Origin: QZKY01 sp964488675
GTDB lineage: Bacteria; Pseudomonadota; Gammaproteobacteria; Burkholderiales; Burkholderiaceae_D
Length of the DNA: 64,000 nt
Assembly: GCA_964488675.1 (NCBI GenBank)
Contig: CAZAWA010000001.1
Location: 1-64,000, forward strand
Direction: 5' to 3'
The stretch's first letter is position 1. Every line of letters begins with the position of its first letter. This document shows positions 25,619 to 34,062 of the stretch, one piece after another. Position numbers and translations under genes: made by a program. Under the pieces are notes generated by a model. It did no database searches. It was not told the origin of the DNA and saw only the letters and a program-made list of their open reading frames with translations.

Positions 25619-25714
25619 GGCAACGCTGGATTAACGGCTGCGCGGAAAAATGCGGGCAGAAGTTTTATTTCGCAGCGCGAAATTTGCTCTGACCCCAATT
25701 TTTGATTTTCCTTC

Positions 25715-25814
25715 CGATTCCAGATTGTCTGTAGCGCAAAGACGAGTGCAGATGGTGCTGGCAGCACGGCAAGGCGAAAACGACAGCGCTACGGGCAATC
25801 CGGGATTGGAATCG
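25715..25814. repeat. Dispersed intergenic element, family B copy 3
   Basis: The left end CGATTCCAGATTGTCTGTAG, the interior GACGAGTGCAGATGGTGCTG and CACGGCAAGGCGAAAACGAC, and the right end GCAATCCGGGATTGGAATCG match the other family B copies. The outer seven bases of both ends are the inverted repeat CGATTCC/GGAATCG. It ends one base before the ATG of the DUF89 gene and so forms its 5' leader. Just upstream, at about 25685-25700, is GCTCTGACCCCAATTT, a motif often seen beside REP-type elements. Confidence 0.65.
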
Positions 25815-25815
25815 C

Positions 25816-26670
25816 ATGAAAATGACGCTTGATTGTGTCAGCTGCTTCGTCCGCCAGTCGCTGGATGCGGCGCGGCTGGTCACCAATGACCAAGCCGATC
25901 AGGAACGCATCGTGCGCGAGGTGCTGCGCTGGTTGAGCGAACAAGGGCTGGAGCACTCCCCGCCCGTGCTGGCGCAACTGGTTCACCGGCGTCTGCGCGA
26001 AATCTCGCAGGTTGGCGACCCTTACCGCGAAGCCAAAGATCGCCATAATGCGATGGCGCTCGAGCTGTTGCCGGAATTGCGCACGCAAATCGCCGCCGCC
26101 GCCGATCCGCTGGCACTGGCCACAAGGCTGGCTATCGCCGGCAATGTGATCGACTTGGGCATGAAAAGCATGGTTGCCGAGGACGATGTGCACGAATCGA
26201 TCCGGCATGCACTGGAAGAACCTTTCATCGGCGAATGGGACGACTACCGTCTTGCGGTAGAGTCTGCCGCGAACATCCTTTACCTCACCGACAATGCGGG
26301 CGAGATCGCATTCGACCGCCTGCTGATCGAACAACTCGGCCCGGAGCGCGTCACCGTCGTCGTGCGGGGCGCCCCCGTGCTGAACGATGCCACACACGCA
26401 GACGCTGAAACCGTCGGCCTGCATGAACTCACGACGGTCATCGACAACGGCTCGGACGCACCCGCCACCCTGCTGCACGATTGCCACCCGGAGCTTCAGC
26501 GGCGATTCGCCGCTGCCGACATGATCATTGCCAAGGGCCAAGGCAATTTCGAATCGCTCAGCCACCGCGGACACGATGTCTTTTTCCTGTTCAAGGTAAA
26601 GTGCCCGGTGATTGCCGCGCATGTGGGCCTGCCGATGGGGACGCAGATACTGCGTCAGTACAGGGATTAG
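25816..26670 (+). CDS. DUF89/ARMT1-like metal-dependent phosphatase family protein
   Basis: The 284-residue product starts MKMTLDCVSCFVRQSLDAA with the N-terminal CxxC of the bacterial/archaeal DUF89 branch. The core motifs are LYLTDNAGEIAFDRLLIEQL, MIIAKGQGNFESLS and LFKVKCPVIAAHVG, which carry the metal and phosphate ligands in the family. DUF89 enzymes are metal-dependent phosphatases thought to remove damaged phosphometabolites; the substrate here is unknown. Its leader is a family B element and its 3' side faces a family A element, so the gene is bracketed by dispersed repeats. Confidence 0.85.
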   Translation: MKMTLDCVSCFVRQSLDAARLVTNDQADQERIVREVLRWLSEQGLEHSPPVLAQLVHRRLREISQVGDPYREAKDRHNAMALELLPELRTQIAAAADPLALATRLAIAGNVIDLGMKSMVAEDDVHESIRHALEEPFIGEWDDYRLAVESAANILYLTDNAGEIAFDRLLIEQLGPERVTVVVRGAPVLNDATHADAETVGLHELTTVIDNGSDAPATLLHDCHPELQRRFAAADMIIAKGQGNFESLSHRGHDVFFLFKVKCPVIAAHVGLPMGTQILRQYRD

Positions 26671-26749
26671 GGAAGCAGGGGCTAAATGCCCATACTCCCC
26701 CCAGCAATTTTGCTCCGGCGCGTCAGCTATTAATATATGCAATATTTTG

Positions 26750-26881
26750 CCATATACCCCCCATTAAATCGATCGTGCTTACCGTAAAACTGCCTGTTTT
26801 TTGCGCAAATCGATGGTTTTGGGAAGCTAAAACGGCCGAATACCCCGGTTTCTGGCCAAATAATAACGCGGCGCGTTATTA
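26750..26881 (+). repeat. Dispersed intergenic element, family A copy 2
   Basis: The copy is 132 bp, in the same orientation and register as 7124-7256. It begins CCATATACCCCCC, has TTTTTTGCGCAAA at the centre, and ends with the palindrome TAATAACGCG-G-CGCGTTATTA at 26861-26881. It lies between the converging DUF89 and rseA-like genes, 27 bp from the rseA stop. Confidence 0.8.
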
Positions 26882-26907
26882 GTGCTCGGGTTGCAGCGGA
26901 AACGAAT

Positions 26908-27126
26908 TCAAAGGTTACGCAGGGCCGTCTGCAGACCAGCAGAAAAATCGGGGCGCAAGGCATGCGCCGATTCACCTGCCCTGAGTATATGCCGGATGTG
27001 GTGATAGGCGTCAAACCTCGCAAAATGCTCCGGCTGACGCAACATCTCCAGCACCATATCGACGCCTGCGCCGTTCAGTTCGCCATCCACCAGAGCTGAT
27101 ATTTTCTCTTGCATTATTTCGTCCAT
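26908..27126 (-). CDS. rseA: Truncated RseA-like anti-sigma-E factor
   Basis: The product has 72 residues from ATG 27126, or 78 from TTG 27144. The sequence MQEKISALVDGELNGAGVDM, then RFDAYHHIRHILRAGES, is the N-terminal sigma-E-binding domain of RseA. The membrane helix and periplasmic part (usually another 100 or more residues) are missing, and neither rseB nor a degP-like gene follows. The stop is 27 bp from a family A repeat. The remaining domain could still hold sigma-E in the cytoplasm but could not be released by membrane proteolysis. It is either a pseudogene or a soluble short form. Confidence 0.75.
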   Translation of the reverse strand: MDEIMQEKISALVDGELNGAGVDMVLEMLRQPEHFARFDAYHHIRHILRAGESAHALRPDFSAGLQTALRNL

Positions 27127-27189
27127 CACGGCTTCATCAATCAAACCAAAAGCACCCTGCCTGCTTGCAGGACGATTATTGGCTATTTA

Positions 27190-27789
27190 TCATCGTTTTT
27201 CAATGCCTGAACCAAGCAATGGCCGAATTCTTTCAGCAATCGCCTCCCGTGCACGGAAAATGCGACTTCGTACCGTGCCAATTGGACAAGCCATGGCCTC
27301 GGCAATGTCGTCATAGCTCAAGCCTTCGATTTCGCGAAGCGTCAAGGCAAGCCGCAACTCCTCCGGCAAATCCGCCATCGCCTGATTGACGGTATGCGCT
27401 ATTTGCTTGCTCAACAGCAAAGACTCCGGCGTGTCGCCATCGTTAAGATACGCACGAGCGTCAAAAGTTTCATCAATATCGAGATTCAGGCCGCTTTGCG
27501 TCGGGAGCCGGCGACCGCGCGACTCAAGGCTGTTTCTGGCGGCATTGGCCGCAATCCGGTACAGCCAAGTGTAAAAGGCGGCATCGCCGCGAAACTGCGA
27601 CAGCGCTCGGAAAGCCTTGATGAATGATTCCTGGACGACATCTTCTGCTTCCGCTGCGTCGCCGACCATCCGCAAAGCCAGCCGAAACAGTTTGCGCTGA
27701 TATTTGGTCACCAGCAGGTCGAACGCCAGCTTTTCGCCATTTTGGGCACGCCGCACCAGTTCTCCGTCAATTTCCCGTTCTTTGACCAT
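27190..27789 (-). CDS. rpoE: RNA polymerase sigma-E factor (ECF group)
   Basis: The 199-residue product starts MVKEREIDGELVRRAQNGEK. Region 2 includes EDVVQESFIKAFRALSQFRG and FYTWLYRIAANAARN; region 4 is LTLREIEGLSYDDIAEAMAC followed by GTVRSRIFRARE. This matches the RpoE/AlgU branch controlling envelope stress. It lies 63 bp upstream of the rseA-like gene on the same strand. A 33-bp gap separates it from ygfX upstream, suggesting a shared transcript. Confidence 0.95.
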   Translation of the reverse strand: MVKEREIDGELVRRAQNGEKLAFDLLVTKYQRKLFRLALRMVGDAAEAEDVVQESFIKAFRALSQFRGDAAFYTWLYRIAANAARNSLESRGRRLPTQSGLNLDIDETFDARAYLNDGDTPESLLLSKQIAHTVNQAMADLPEELRLALTLREIEGLSYDDIAEAMACPIGTVRSRIFRAREAIAERIRPLLGSGIEKR

Positions 27790-27822
27790 GATTCGCGGAA
27801 GTTATGTATTCACTCAATACGC

Positions 27823-28320
27823 TCAATCTCTGTCAGTCAACACCTCGCCTCGGTGTTCATCTGCACGGGCTGCGATCCAGCGAAAAGCTACTGACAACGC
27901 GCGAAATTCTTGCTGCAATACAGTGTCCGGCAGAATCCGCAACACGAATACCTTTCCCCCTTGCGACTGTAGCCTCAAAAGCATCATGCCTGACCACAGC
28001 GTCGACCCTTCCAGCAAGCGTACCGCTTCCCCATCTTCCGCTAGCGCGCACAACACACCCTCCTGCTGGGCCAGTCGTATCGTTCCATCGCCGGATATGC
28101 TTACACGATACGATTTCTGCTGACGATGGTACTGAAGTAACGCAAACCATACACAAATGACACTTGCGCCGACAATCAGTATCCCAAAAGGAAGCGAAAT
28201 ATGTCCAACCAAGCCAACGCCTGCGGCGCATCCCGCCGCCACTGCGCCCAGGCACATGGCATGGAACAAATGATTCATCCGTCTGGATGGGCTGACTTTG
28301 GCAGATATGGCGATGGACAT
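27823..28320 (-). CDS. YgfX/CptA-like membrane protein
   Basis: The 165-residue product has two adjacent membrane helices near residues 16-57 (HAMCLGAVAAGCAAGVGLVG, FGILIVGASVICVWFALL), followed by a cytoplasmic domain. SGMMLLRLQSQGGKVFVLRI followed by LPDTVLQQEFRALSVAFRWI fits the YgfX pattern. YgfX was described as a membrane protein opposing FtsZ/MreB or pairing with SdhE; no sdhE-like gene is adjacent. ATG 28320 is preferred to the upstream GTG. It is weakly conserved, and recognition is by pattern. Confidence 0.6.
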   Translation of the reverse strand: MSIAISAKVSPSRRMNHLFHAMCLGAVAAGCAAGVGLVGHISLPFGILIVGASVICVWFALLQYHRQQKSYRVSISGDGTIRLAQQEGVLCALAEDGEAVRLLEGSTLWSGMMLLRLQSQGGKVFVLRILPDTVLQQEFRALSVAFRWIAARADEHRGEVLTDRD

Positions 28321-28344
28321 GGTGAATAGTAGTCGCACAAAACA

Positions 28345-28381
28345 AAAAACCCTCGTTCATTTTGCATGAACGAGGGTTTTT
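28345..28381. terminator. Terminator between fabF and ygfX
   Basis: AAAAACCCTCGTTCAT and ATGAACGAGGGTTTTT form a 16-bp perfect stem around a five-base loop, with an A or T tract at each side. On the reverse strand it ends the fatty-acid operon 19 bp after the fabF stop. Confidence 0.92.
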
Positions 28382-28399
28382 GTGCCAAAAGCGGGCTTT

Positions 28400-29647
28400 T
28401 TAGACTTTCTTGAATACCAGCGTACCGTTGGTGCCGCCAAATCCGAAAGAGTTTTTCAGCGCATAGTTGAGCTTGGCATCACGCGCCGTATTGGCGCAGT
28501 AGTCGAGATCGCATTGCGGATCCTGATTGACGAGGTTGATCGTCGGCGGAATGACCTGATGATGCAGCGCCAGCACCGTAATGACCGATTCAAGACCGCC
28601 AGCGCCGCCGAGCAGATGGCCGACCATCGACTTGCTTGAACTCATCACGATACTCTTTGCATGATCGCCCAGTGTGCGCTTGACTGCCACCGTCTCGGCA
28701 ATATCACCCAGCGGGGTCGATGTGCCATGCGCATTCACATAATTGATCTCGCTCGGATCGATTTGCGCATCCTTGATCGCAGCATCCATGCAACGGCCAG
28801 CGCCGCTGCCGTCTTCCAGAGGAGCGGTCATGTGGTTCGCATCGGCGCTCATGCCGAAACCGACAACTTCCGCGTAAATCTTCGCGCCGCGCGCTTTCGC
28901 GTGCTCGTATTCTTCCAGCACCATGACGCCTGCGCCTTCACCCAGGACGAAACCGTCGCGATCCCTGTCCCACGGACGCGACGCAGCCGCTGGATCATCA
29001 TTGCGCGAAGAAAGCGCCCGCGCAGATGCAAAACCGCCCAGTCCGAGCGGAGAAATACATGCTTCGGAGCCGCCAGTCACCATCACATCGGCATCGCCGT
29101 ATTCGATCATGCGTGCGGAAAAACCAATGCTGTGAATGCCGGTTGCACAGGCTGTGACAATCGACAGGTTTGGCCCCTTCAGACCGAGCTTGATCGACAG
29201 GAAGCCGGAGATCATGTTGATGATCGAGGATGGCACGAAGAACGGACTGATGCGGCGCGGGCCACGATTCAGGTATTCAGAGTGTTGCTGCTCGATCATC
29301 GGCAAGCCGCCGATGCCGGAGCTGATGTTGACGCCAATGCGCTCGGCATTCTCTTCCGTGACCACCAACCCGCTATCCTGCATCGCCTGAATGCCTGCTG
29401 CCATGCCGTAATGAATGAACGAGTCCATCGTGCGCGCCTCTTTGGCACTGATGTAATCCTCGACATTGAAGTTCTTCACTTCGGCTGCGAAAGTGGTGCT
29501 GAACGGGGAGGCGTCAAATTTAGTGATCTGCGCCACGCCGGACTTGCCAGCAGTGACGGCGCCCCACATTTCGGCAATGGAGTTGCCCACAGGCGAAATG
29601 CATCCCATGCCAGTAATGACTACCCGGCGTTGACGTTGACGGCTCAA
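28400..29647 (-). CDS. fabF: 3-oxoacyl-ACP synthase II (FabF)
   Basis: The 415-residue condensing enzyme extends acyl-ACP with malonyl-ACP. The catalytic Cys is in VTACATGIHSIG, with His in NAHGTSTPLGD and in VGHLLGGAGG. The start is TTG at 29647, preceded by AGGAGA; the product then begins (M)SRQRQRRVVITGMGCISPVG. Upstream starts to 29680 add non-conserved residues. It is the last gene of the fab cluster, separated from acpP by a terminator-like hairpin. Confidence 0.96.
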   Translation of the reverse strand: MSRQRQRRVVITGMGCISPVGNSIAEMWGAVTAGKSGVAQITKFDASPFSTTFAAEVKNFNVEDYISAKEARTMDSFIHYGMAAGIQAMQDSGLVVTEENAERIGVNISSGIGGLPMIEQQHSEYLNRGPRRISPFFVPSSIINMISGFLSIKLGLKGPNLSIVTACATGIHSIGFSARMIEYGDADVMVTGGSEACISPLGLGGFASARALSSRNDDPAAASRPWDRDRDGFVLGEGAGVMVLEEYEHAKARGAKIYAEVVGFGMSADANHMTAPLEDGSGAGRCMDAAIKDAQIDPSEINYVNAHGTSTPLGDIAETVAVKRTLGDHAKSIVMSSSKSMVGHLLGGAGGLESVITVLALHHQVIPPTINLVNQDPQCDLDYCANTARDAKLNYALKNSFGFGGTNGTLVFKKV

Positions 29648-29727
29648 GCTGCTCTCCTGTTGATTGGTGACGAAAAGCACAGGGTTTCGCTATGACTTTG
29701 CCCCGCTTTTGCAGAAAAAAGAAGAAA

Positions 29728-29753
29728 AGATGCGGCCGCAGTGTGCCGCATCT
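29728..29753 (-). terminator. Intrinsic terminator or attenuator after acpP
   Basis: On the reverse strand AGATGCGG (29753-29746) pairs with CCGCATCT (29735-29728), followed by the T-rich TTTCTTCTTTTTT. It lies 20 bp past the acpP stop, inside the acpP-fabF gap. Partial termination here would explain higher acpP than fabF expression. Confidence 0.75.
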
Positions 29754-29772
29754 ACAAACCAGTACGAACTAA

Positions 29773-30012
29773 TTACGACTTGACATTGGCGGTGGCGTAA
29801 TCGATCGCCTGCTTTACGGTTGTAATTTTTTCAGCTTGCTCGTCAGGAATTTCAATTTCGAATTCATCTTCAAGCGCCATCACGAGTTCAACCGTGTCGA
29901 GCGAATCCGCGCCAAGATCGTCAACAAAGGACGACTCAGTCTTGATGTCGGCTTCAGCAACACCCAGTTGTTCAGCGACGATTTTTTTAACGCGTTGTTC
30001 GATATCGGACAT
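29773..30012 (-). CDS. acpP: Acyl carrier protein
   Basis: The 79-residue acidic product starts MSDIEQRVKKIVAEQLGVAE at ATG 30012. The phosphopantetheine attachment site is Ser37 in DDLGADSLDTVELVMALE. The longer open frame to 30102 has no conserved sequence. ACP carries growing acyl chains for FabD, FabH, FabG, FabF and PlsX, all encoded around it. Confidence 0.98.
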   Translation of the reverse strand: MSDIEQRVKKIVAEQLGVAEADIKTESSFVDDLGADSLDTVELVMALEDEFEIEIPDEQAEKITTVKQAIDYATANVKS

Positions 30013-30138
30013 GTTATAGGCTCCAGTTTGTAAAATTATCAAGTGCGCGCATTCTATCAGGTTTGCGCAAGGAAAAATCCATTTGGGATGTGTTTCCACC
30101 ACGAAAGTGGAATTATATTAAAAAAAACAAAGAATTCG

Positions 30139-30906
30139 TCAATTCATGTACATGCCGCCATTCACATGCAGGGTCGCTCCCGTCATGTAGCTCGCCTGGG
30201 GTGAGGCAAGGAAAGCTGTCGCAGCAGCAACATCCTCCGGCGTACCAAAACGAGCCAGCGGTATTTGCTGCATCAACCCGGCGATTTGCTGCTCGCTCAA
30301 CGACTTGGTCATGTCCGTGTCAATGAAACCCGGCGCAATGCAGTTGACGGTAATGCCACGGCTGCCGGTTTCGCGTGCCAGCGCGCGGCTCATGCCTTCG
30401 ACGCCGGCTTTCGACGCAGCATAATTCATCTGCCCGGCATTGCCCAGTGAACCCACAACCGAGGTAATGTTAATGATCCGTCCGGCCCTCGCCTTCATCA
30501 TGCCGCGCAAAACTGCGCGAGACAAGCGACCAACCGCAGACAGATTGACATCAATCACCTTATCCCATTCGTCGTCCTTCATCCGCATGGCCAGCTGATC
30601 CTGTGTGATGCCAGCGTTATTGACCAGAATCGACACACCGCCGAACTCCTTCTGGATCTCGTCGATCAAGGCATTGCTGGCCGACGCATCGGCAACATCG
30701 AGCACCACGCCCTTGCCTGCGCCCGGACGAATTTTCTCCAGTGCTTCGGTAATGCCTGCCGCCCCACCCGCCGAAGTGCTGGTGCCGACAACCGTTGCAC
30801 CGCGCCGCGCCAGTTCCAGCGCAATCGCGTAACCAATCCCGCGCGATGCGCCGGTAACCAGCGCAACCTGATTCTGCAAATCCTGCGCCTTTTCTTTATC
30901 GCTCAT
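30139..30906 (-). CDS. fabG: 3-oxoacyl-ACP reductase (FabG)
   Basis: The 255-residue short-chain dehydrogenase has the NADPH motif VTGASRGIGYAIALELARRG and NNAGITQDQLAMRM. The catalytic residues are Ser (NITSVVGSLGNAGQ) and Tyr/Lys (MNYAASKAGVEGM). The C-terminus TLHVNGGMYMN is typical of FabG. Its ATG overlaps the fabD stop by four bases. It reduces beta-ketoacyl-ACP in each elongation cycle. Confidence 0.97.
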   Translation of the reverse strand: MSDKEKAQDLQNQVALVTGASRGIGYAIALELARRGATVVGTSTSAGGAAGITEALEKIRPGAGKGVVLDVADASASNALIDEIQKEFGGVSILVNNAGITQDQLAMRMKDDEWDKVIDVNLSAVGRLSRAVLRGMMKARAGRIINITSVVGSLGNAGQMNYAASKAGVEGMSRALARETGSRGITVNCIAPGFIDTDMTKSLSEQQIAGLMQQIPLARFGTPEDVAAATAFLASPQASYMTGATLHVNGGMYMN

Positions 30907-31835
30907 TTCAATGCCTCCAAAACCTTGTCCAGTGAAGCCTGATCGGTAATCGCATCGCCATCGAGTCTGTCGTCAATGCGCTTGCTCAAGCCCGCCAAAA
31001 CCCTGCCCGGACCGCACTCGATCACCTGGCGAATCCCTCGATCCGCCATCATCTTGATGGTTTCGACCCAGCGCACCGGGCTGGCCGCCTGGCGCACCAG
31101 CGCATCCTTGATTGCCTCCGGATCGCTGACAACGGCAACATCGACATTGTTGATGAGCGGGATTTTTGGCGCAGAAAAAGTCAGCTTCGCCAGATAGTCG
31201 CGCAGACGATCCGAAGCCGGCTTCAGCAGCGACGAATGGAAGGGGGCGGAAACGGGCAACACCAGTGCGCGCTTCGCGCCCTTGGCCTTGGCAATCTCGC
31301 AGGCACGGGCAATGGCGGTCTTATGACCGGCGATCACCAGTTGCGATGGCGCGTTGTAATTGACCGGTTCGACAACCTCGCCCTGCGCGGCTTCCGCGCA
31401 CGCTGCTGCGACATCTTCGTCCGACAGACCCAGAATCGCCGCCATGCCGCCCTGACCGACCGGCACGGCCTCCTGCATGGCCTCTGCACGAAAGCGAACC
31501 AGTTTCACGGCATCCTGCAATTCGATCACGCCGGCTGCCACCAATGCGGAAAATTCGCCGAGGCTGTGGCCTGCGACGATGGACGGCGCTTTGCCGCCTG
31601 CGGCTATCCACGCGCGGTAATACGCGACAGACGCGGTTAACATCACCGGTTGCGTATTGGTCGTCAGATCCAGGCTTTCCTTCGGGCCGTCAGCAATCAT
31701 CACCCACAGGTCAAACCCCAGTGCATCAGAGGCTGCTGCCACTGTGTCACGGACAGTTTTATTGTCGGCAAAGCCGTTCAACATTCCCACCGCTTGCGAA
31801 CCCTGGCCGGGAAAAACAAAAGCAAAATTTGGCAT
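30903..31835 (-). CDS. fabD: Malonyl-CoA:ACP transacylase (FabD)
   Basis: The 310-residue acyltransferase starts MPNFAFVFPGQGSQAVGML. The active-site Ser is in VAGHSLGEFSALVAAG, the Arg in LVRFRAEAMQEAVPVGQGGM, and the His in VSAPFHSSLL. It loads malonyl groups onto ACP. It is coupled to fabG by a four-base overlap and follows fabH after 27 bp. Confidence 0.97.
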   Translation of the reverse strand: MPNFAFVFPGQGSQAVGMLNGFADNKTVRDTVAAASDALGFDLWVMIADGPKESLDLTTNTQPVMLTASVAYYRAWIAAGGKAPSIVAGHSLGEFSALVAAGVIELQDAVKLVRFRAEAMQEAVPVGQGGMAAILGLSDEDVAAACAEAAQGEVVEPVNYNAPSQLVIAGHKTAIARACEIAKAKGAKRALVLPVSAPFHSSLLKPASDRLRDYLAKLTFSAPKIPLINNVDVAVVSDPEAIKDALVRQAASPVRWVETIKMMADRGIRQVIECGPGRVLAGLSKRIDDRLDGDAITDQASLDKVLEALK

Positions 31836-31862
31836 GCGAATAATCTGTTCAAGAATTAAAAA

Positions 31863-32849
31863 TTACATGCGGGCCAGAACCGCACCCCATGTCAGGCCGC
31901 CACCAATGGCTGCCATCAGGACATTCTGTCCAGGCTTGATGCGGCCATCGCGCACCGCCGTATCCAGCGCAATCGGGATCGTCGCAGCCGATGTATTGCC
32001 AGTCCAGTCAACGGTCACAACGACCTTTTCGCCGGGAATCTTCAGCTTTCTTGCCGCGCTCTGCATGATGCGGACATTGGCCTGATGCGGAACGAGCCAG
32101 TCGATCTGGGATGCGTCCACACCCGCCATTTCCATTACCTCATGGCCCACTTGATCCAGTACCGTGACCGCCAGCTTGAATACCGCCTGTCCATCCATGT
32201 ACATGAAGCCACTGCCTTCCAGCACACCGCAATTGAGCCTTGCATCCATATGAAGGCAATCATTGAGAGTGCCATCAGCGTGCAGCTTGCACGCCAGAAT
32301 GCCCGGTTCATTCGACGCAGACACGACGACCGCGCCTGCGCCATCGCCAAACAGCACACAAGTCGTACGATCGTTGAAATCGACGACCCGGGAATAGATT
32401 TCCGAGCCGATAACCAGCACATTCTTGTGCATACCAGAACGAATGAAGGCATCGGCCATCGACATCGCATAGACGAAACCGCTGCACACTGCCTGCACAT
32501 CTACCGCTGCGCAATTGCTGGTAATGCCGAGCTTCGCCTGCACCCGGCAGGCGGTGCTGGGAAAACCGCCGTAATGATCGGGCGTTGTCGTCGCCAGGAG
32601 TATCAGGTCAACATCGTTGACTTCCAGCTTCGCCATCTCCAGCGCCTTTTTTGCCGCTTCGACCCCAAGATCGCTTGCCAGCACACCATCATCCGCGTAA
32701 TGGCGCGCGGTAATCCCGCTGCGCGTGACAATCCATTCATCAGAGGTTTCCACCCCTTTGGCTGCCATTTGTGCGACCAGGTCTTCGTTCGTGACGCGTC
32801 GTGGCGGCAAATAGCTGCCGGTGCCGATGATTTTGCTGTAAATAGTCAT
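31863..32849 (-). CDS. fabH: 3-oxoacyl-ACP synthase III (FabH)
   Basis: The 328-residue initiating condensing enzyme starts MTIYSKIIGTGSYLPPRRVT. The catalytic Cys is in VDVQAVCSGFVYAM, the His in WLVPHQANVRIM, and the Asn in DWTGNTSAATIPIAL. It joins acetyl-CoA and malonyl-ACP. Its ATG overlaps the plsX stop by four bases. Confidence 0.97.
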   Translation of the reverse strand: MTIYSKIIGTGSYLPPRRVTNEDLVAQMAAKGVETSDEWIVTRSGITARHYADDGVLASDLGVEAAKKALEMAKLEVNDVDLILLATTTPDHYGGFPSTACRVQAKLGITSNCAAVDVQAVCSGFVYAMSMADAFIRSGMHKNVLVIGSEIYSRVVDFNDRTTCVLFGDGAGAVVVSASNEPGILACKLHADGTLNDCLHMDARLNCGVLEGSGFMYMDGQAVFKLAVTVLDQVGHEVMEMAGVDASQIDWLVPHQANVRIMQSAARKLKIPGEKVVVTVDWTGNTSAATIPIALDTAVRDGRIKPGQNVLMAAIGGGLTWGAVLARM

Positions 32850-33925
32850 GCTGTCTTCTGTTCAAATGGTACTGCCGCAATACCGGAGGCTTGTGGCTCG
32901 TCCTGCGGCAATAGTTCCGCCATGGTTTTGGAAATGCGTAGCAGCACATCGTGTTTGACTGCGTCATACGCCCGTTTGATTGCACATTCGTAAGCAAAGA
33001 CATCTGCGCTGCCGTGGCTCTTGAATACCAGTCCGCGCAGACCCAGCAGGCTTGCGCCGTTAAAGCGGGAGGGGTTCATGCGCTGAGATACCGCCCGTAT
33101 CGCGCTCGTGGCGATGAGCGCGCCCAGCATGTTAATCAGATTGCTCTTGAACTCCGATATCATTACGGAACGGAACATCCGCCCCAGCCCCTCGGCGGTT
33201 TTTAGCGCGATATTGCCGACAAACCCGTCGCAGACAACAATGTCCGTCGTTCCCTCGAAAATGTCGTTGCCCTCGACATTGCCGTAATAGTTCAGCACGC
33301 CTCGGGCATGATCGGCGCGCAACAGTTCGGAGGCGCGTTTAACCACATCGTTGCCCTTGATTTCTTCGGTGCCGACATTGAGCAGGCCGACCGTTGGCTT
33401 GCTCTTTCCTTCGACCGAGGACACGAGTGCCGACGCCATCATGGCAAATTGTTGCAGATGCTCAGGCTCGCAATCGACATTCGCGCCTAGGTCGAGCATG
33501 TAGGTGGGGCCGTTTTTCTGGTTCGGAAGGATGGTGCAGATGGCGGGACGCTCAACGCCCGGCAGCGTCCGCAGCAAGTAGCGCGAAATCGCCATGAGCG
33601 CACCAGTGTTGCCAGCCGACAGACAGGACTGAACCACCCCCTCCTTGACCAGTTCGATCGCCACGCGCATGGACGAATCGCGCTTACGGCGCATCGCAAT
33701 TTCCACCGTGTCATCCATCGCCACAACTTCGGTGGCGCTTCGCACTGACAGGCGCGGGTGGCCAATTGCGCCGAGTTTGCTCAACTCGGCGTGAATCGCA
33801 TCCTCCTGCCCAACCAGCACCAACTCGGCGTCCGAGTGAGCTTTGATGAAGGACACACAAGCGGGAATAGTGACCGATACACCATGATCCCCGCCCATGC
33901 AGTCAATAGAAATTTTGATTGTCAT
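32846..33925 (-). CDS. plsX: Phosphate acyltransferase PlsX
   Basis: The 359-residue product starts MTIKISIDCMGGDHGVSVTI and has SAGNTGALMAISRYLL and CDGFVGNIALKTAEGL, hallmarks of PlsX. It makes acyl-phosphate from acyl-ACP for the PlsY step of phospholipid synthesis. It is the usual neighbour of rpmF upstream and fabH downstream. Confidence 0.97.
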   Translation of the reverse strand: MTIKISIDCMGGDHGVSVTIPACVSFIKAHSDAELVLVGQEDAIHAELSKLGAIGHPRLSVRSATEVVAMDDTVEIAMRRKRDSSMRVAIELVKEGVVQSCLSAGNTGALMAISRYLLRTLPGVERPAICTILPNQKNGPTYMLDLGANVDCEPEHLQQFAMMASALVSSVEGKSKPTVGLLNVGTEEIKGNDVVKRASELLRADHARGVLNYYGNVEGNDIFEGTTDIVVCDGFVGNIALKTAEGLGRMFRSVMISEFKSNLINMLGALIATSAIRAVSQRMNPSRFNGASLLGLRGLVFKSHGSADVFAYECAIKRAYDAVKHDVLLRISKTMAELLPQDEPQASGIAAVPFEQKTA

Positions 33926-34062
33926 TGATTTGACTCAGTGCCCTGCCCCGGAAAATAAAGCGAGAAAAAGCGCGATTCAAGAAAATGAATGGTTTTTACA
34001 ACAAAAAATGGCGCCTGGTCAAAAAACTCAATGCGCCACTCGCTCCGATTAGGTAATCGAAA

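Noticed and set aside
25789..26742. 317-codon reverse frame opposite the DUF89 gene
   Set aside because: Antisense shadow; the DUF89 motifs are on the forward strand.
28661..29695. 344-codon forward frame opposite fabF
   Set aside because: Antisense shadow of a long GC-rich gene; fabF is certain from its catalytic motifs.
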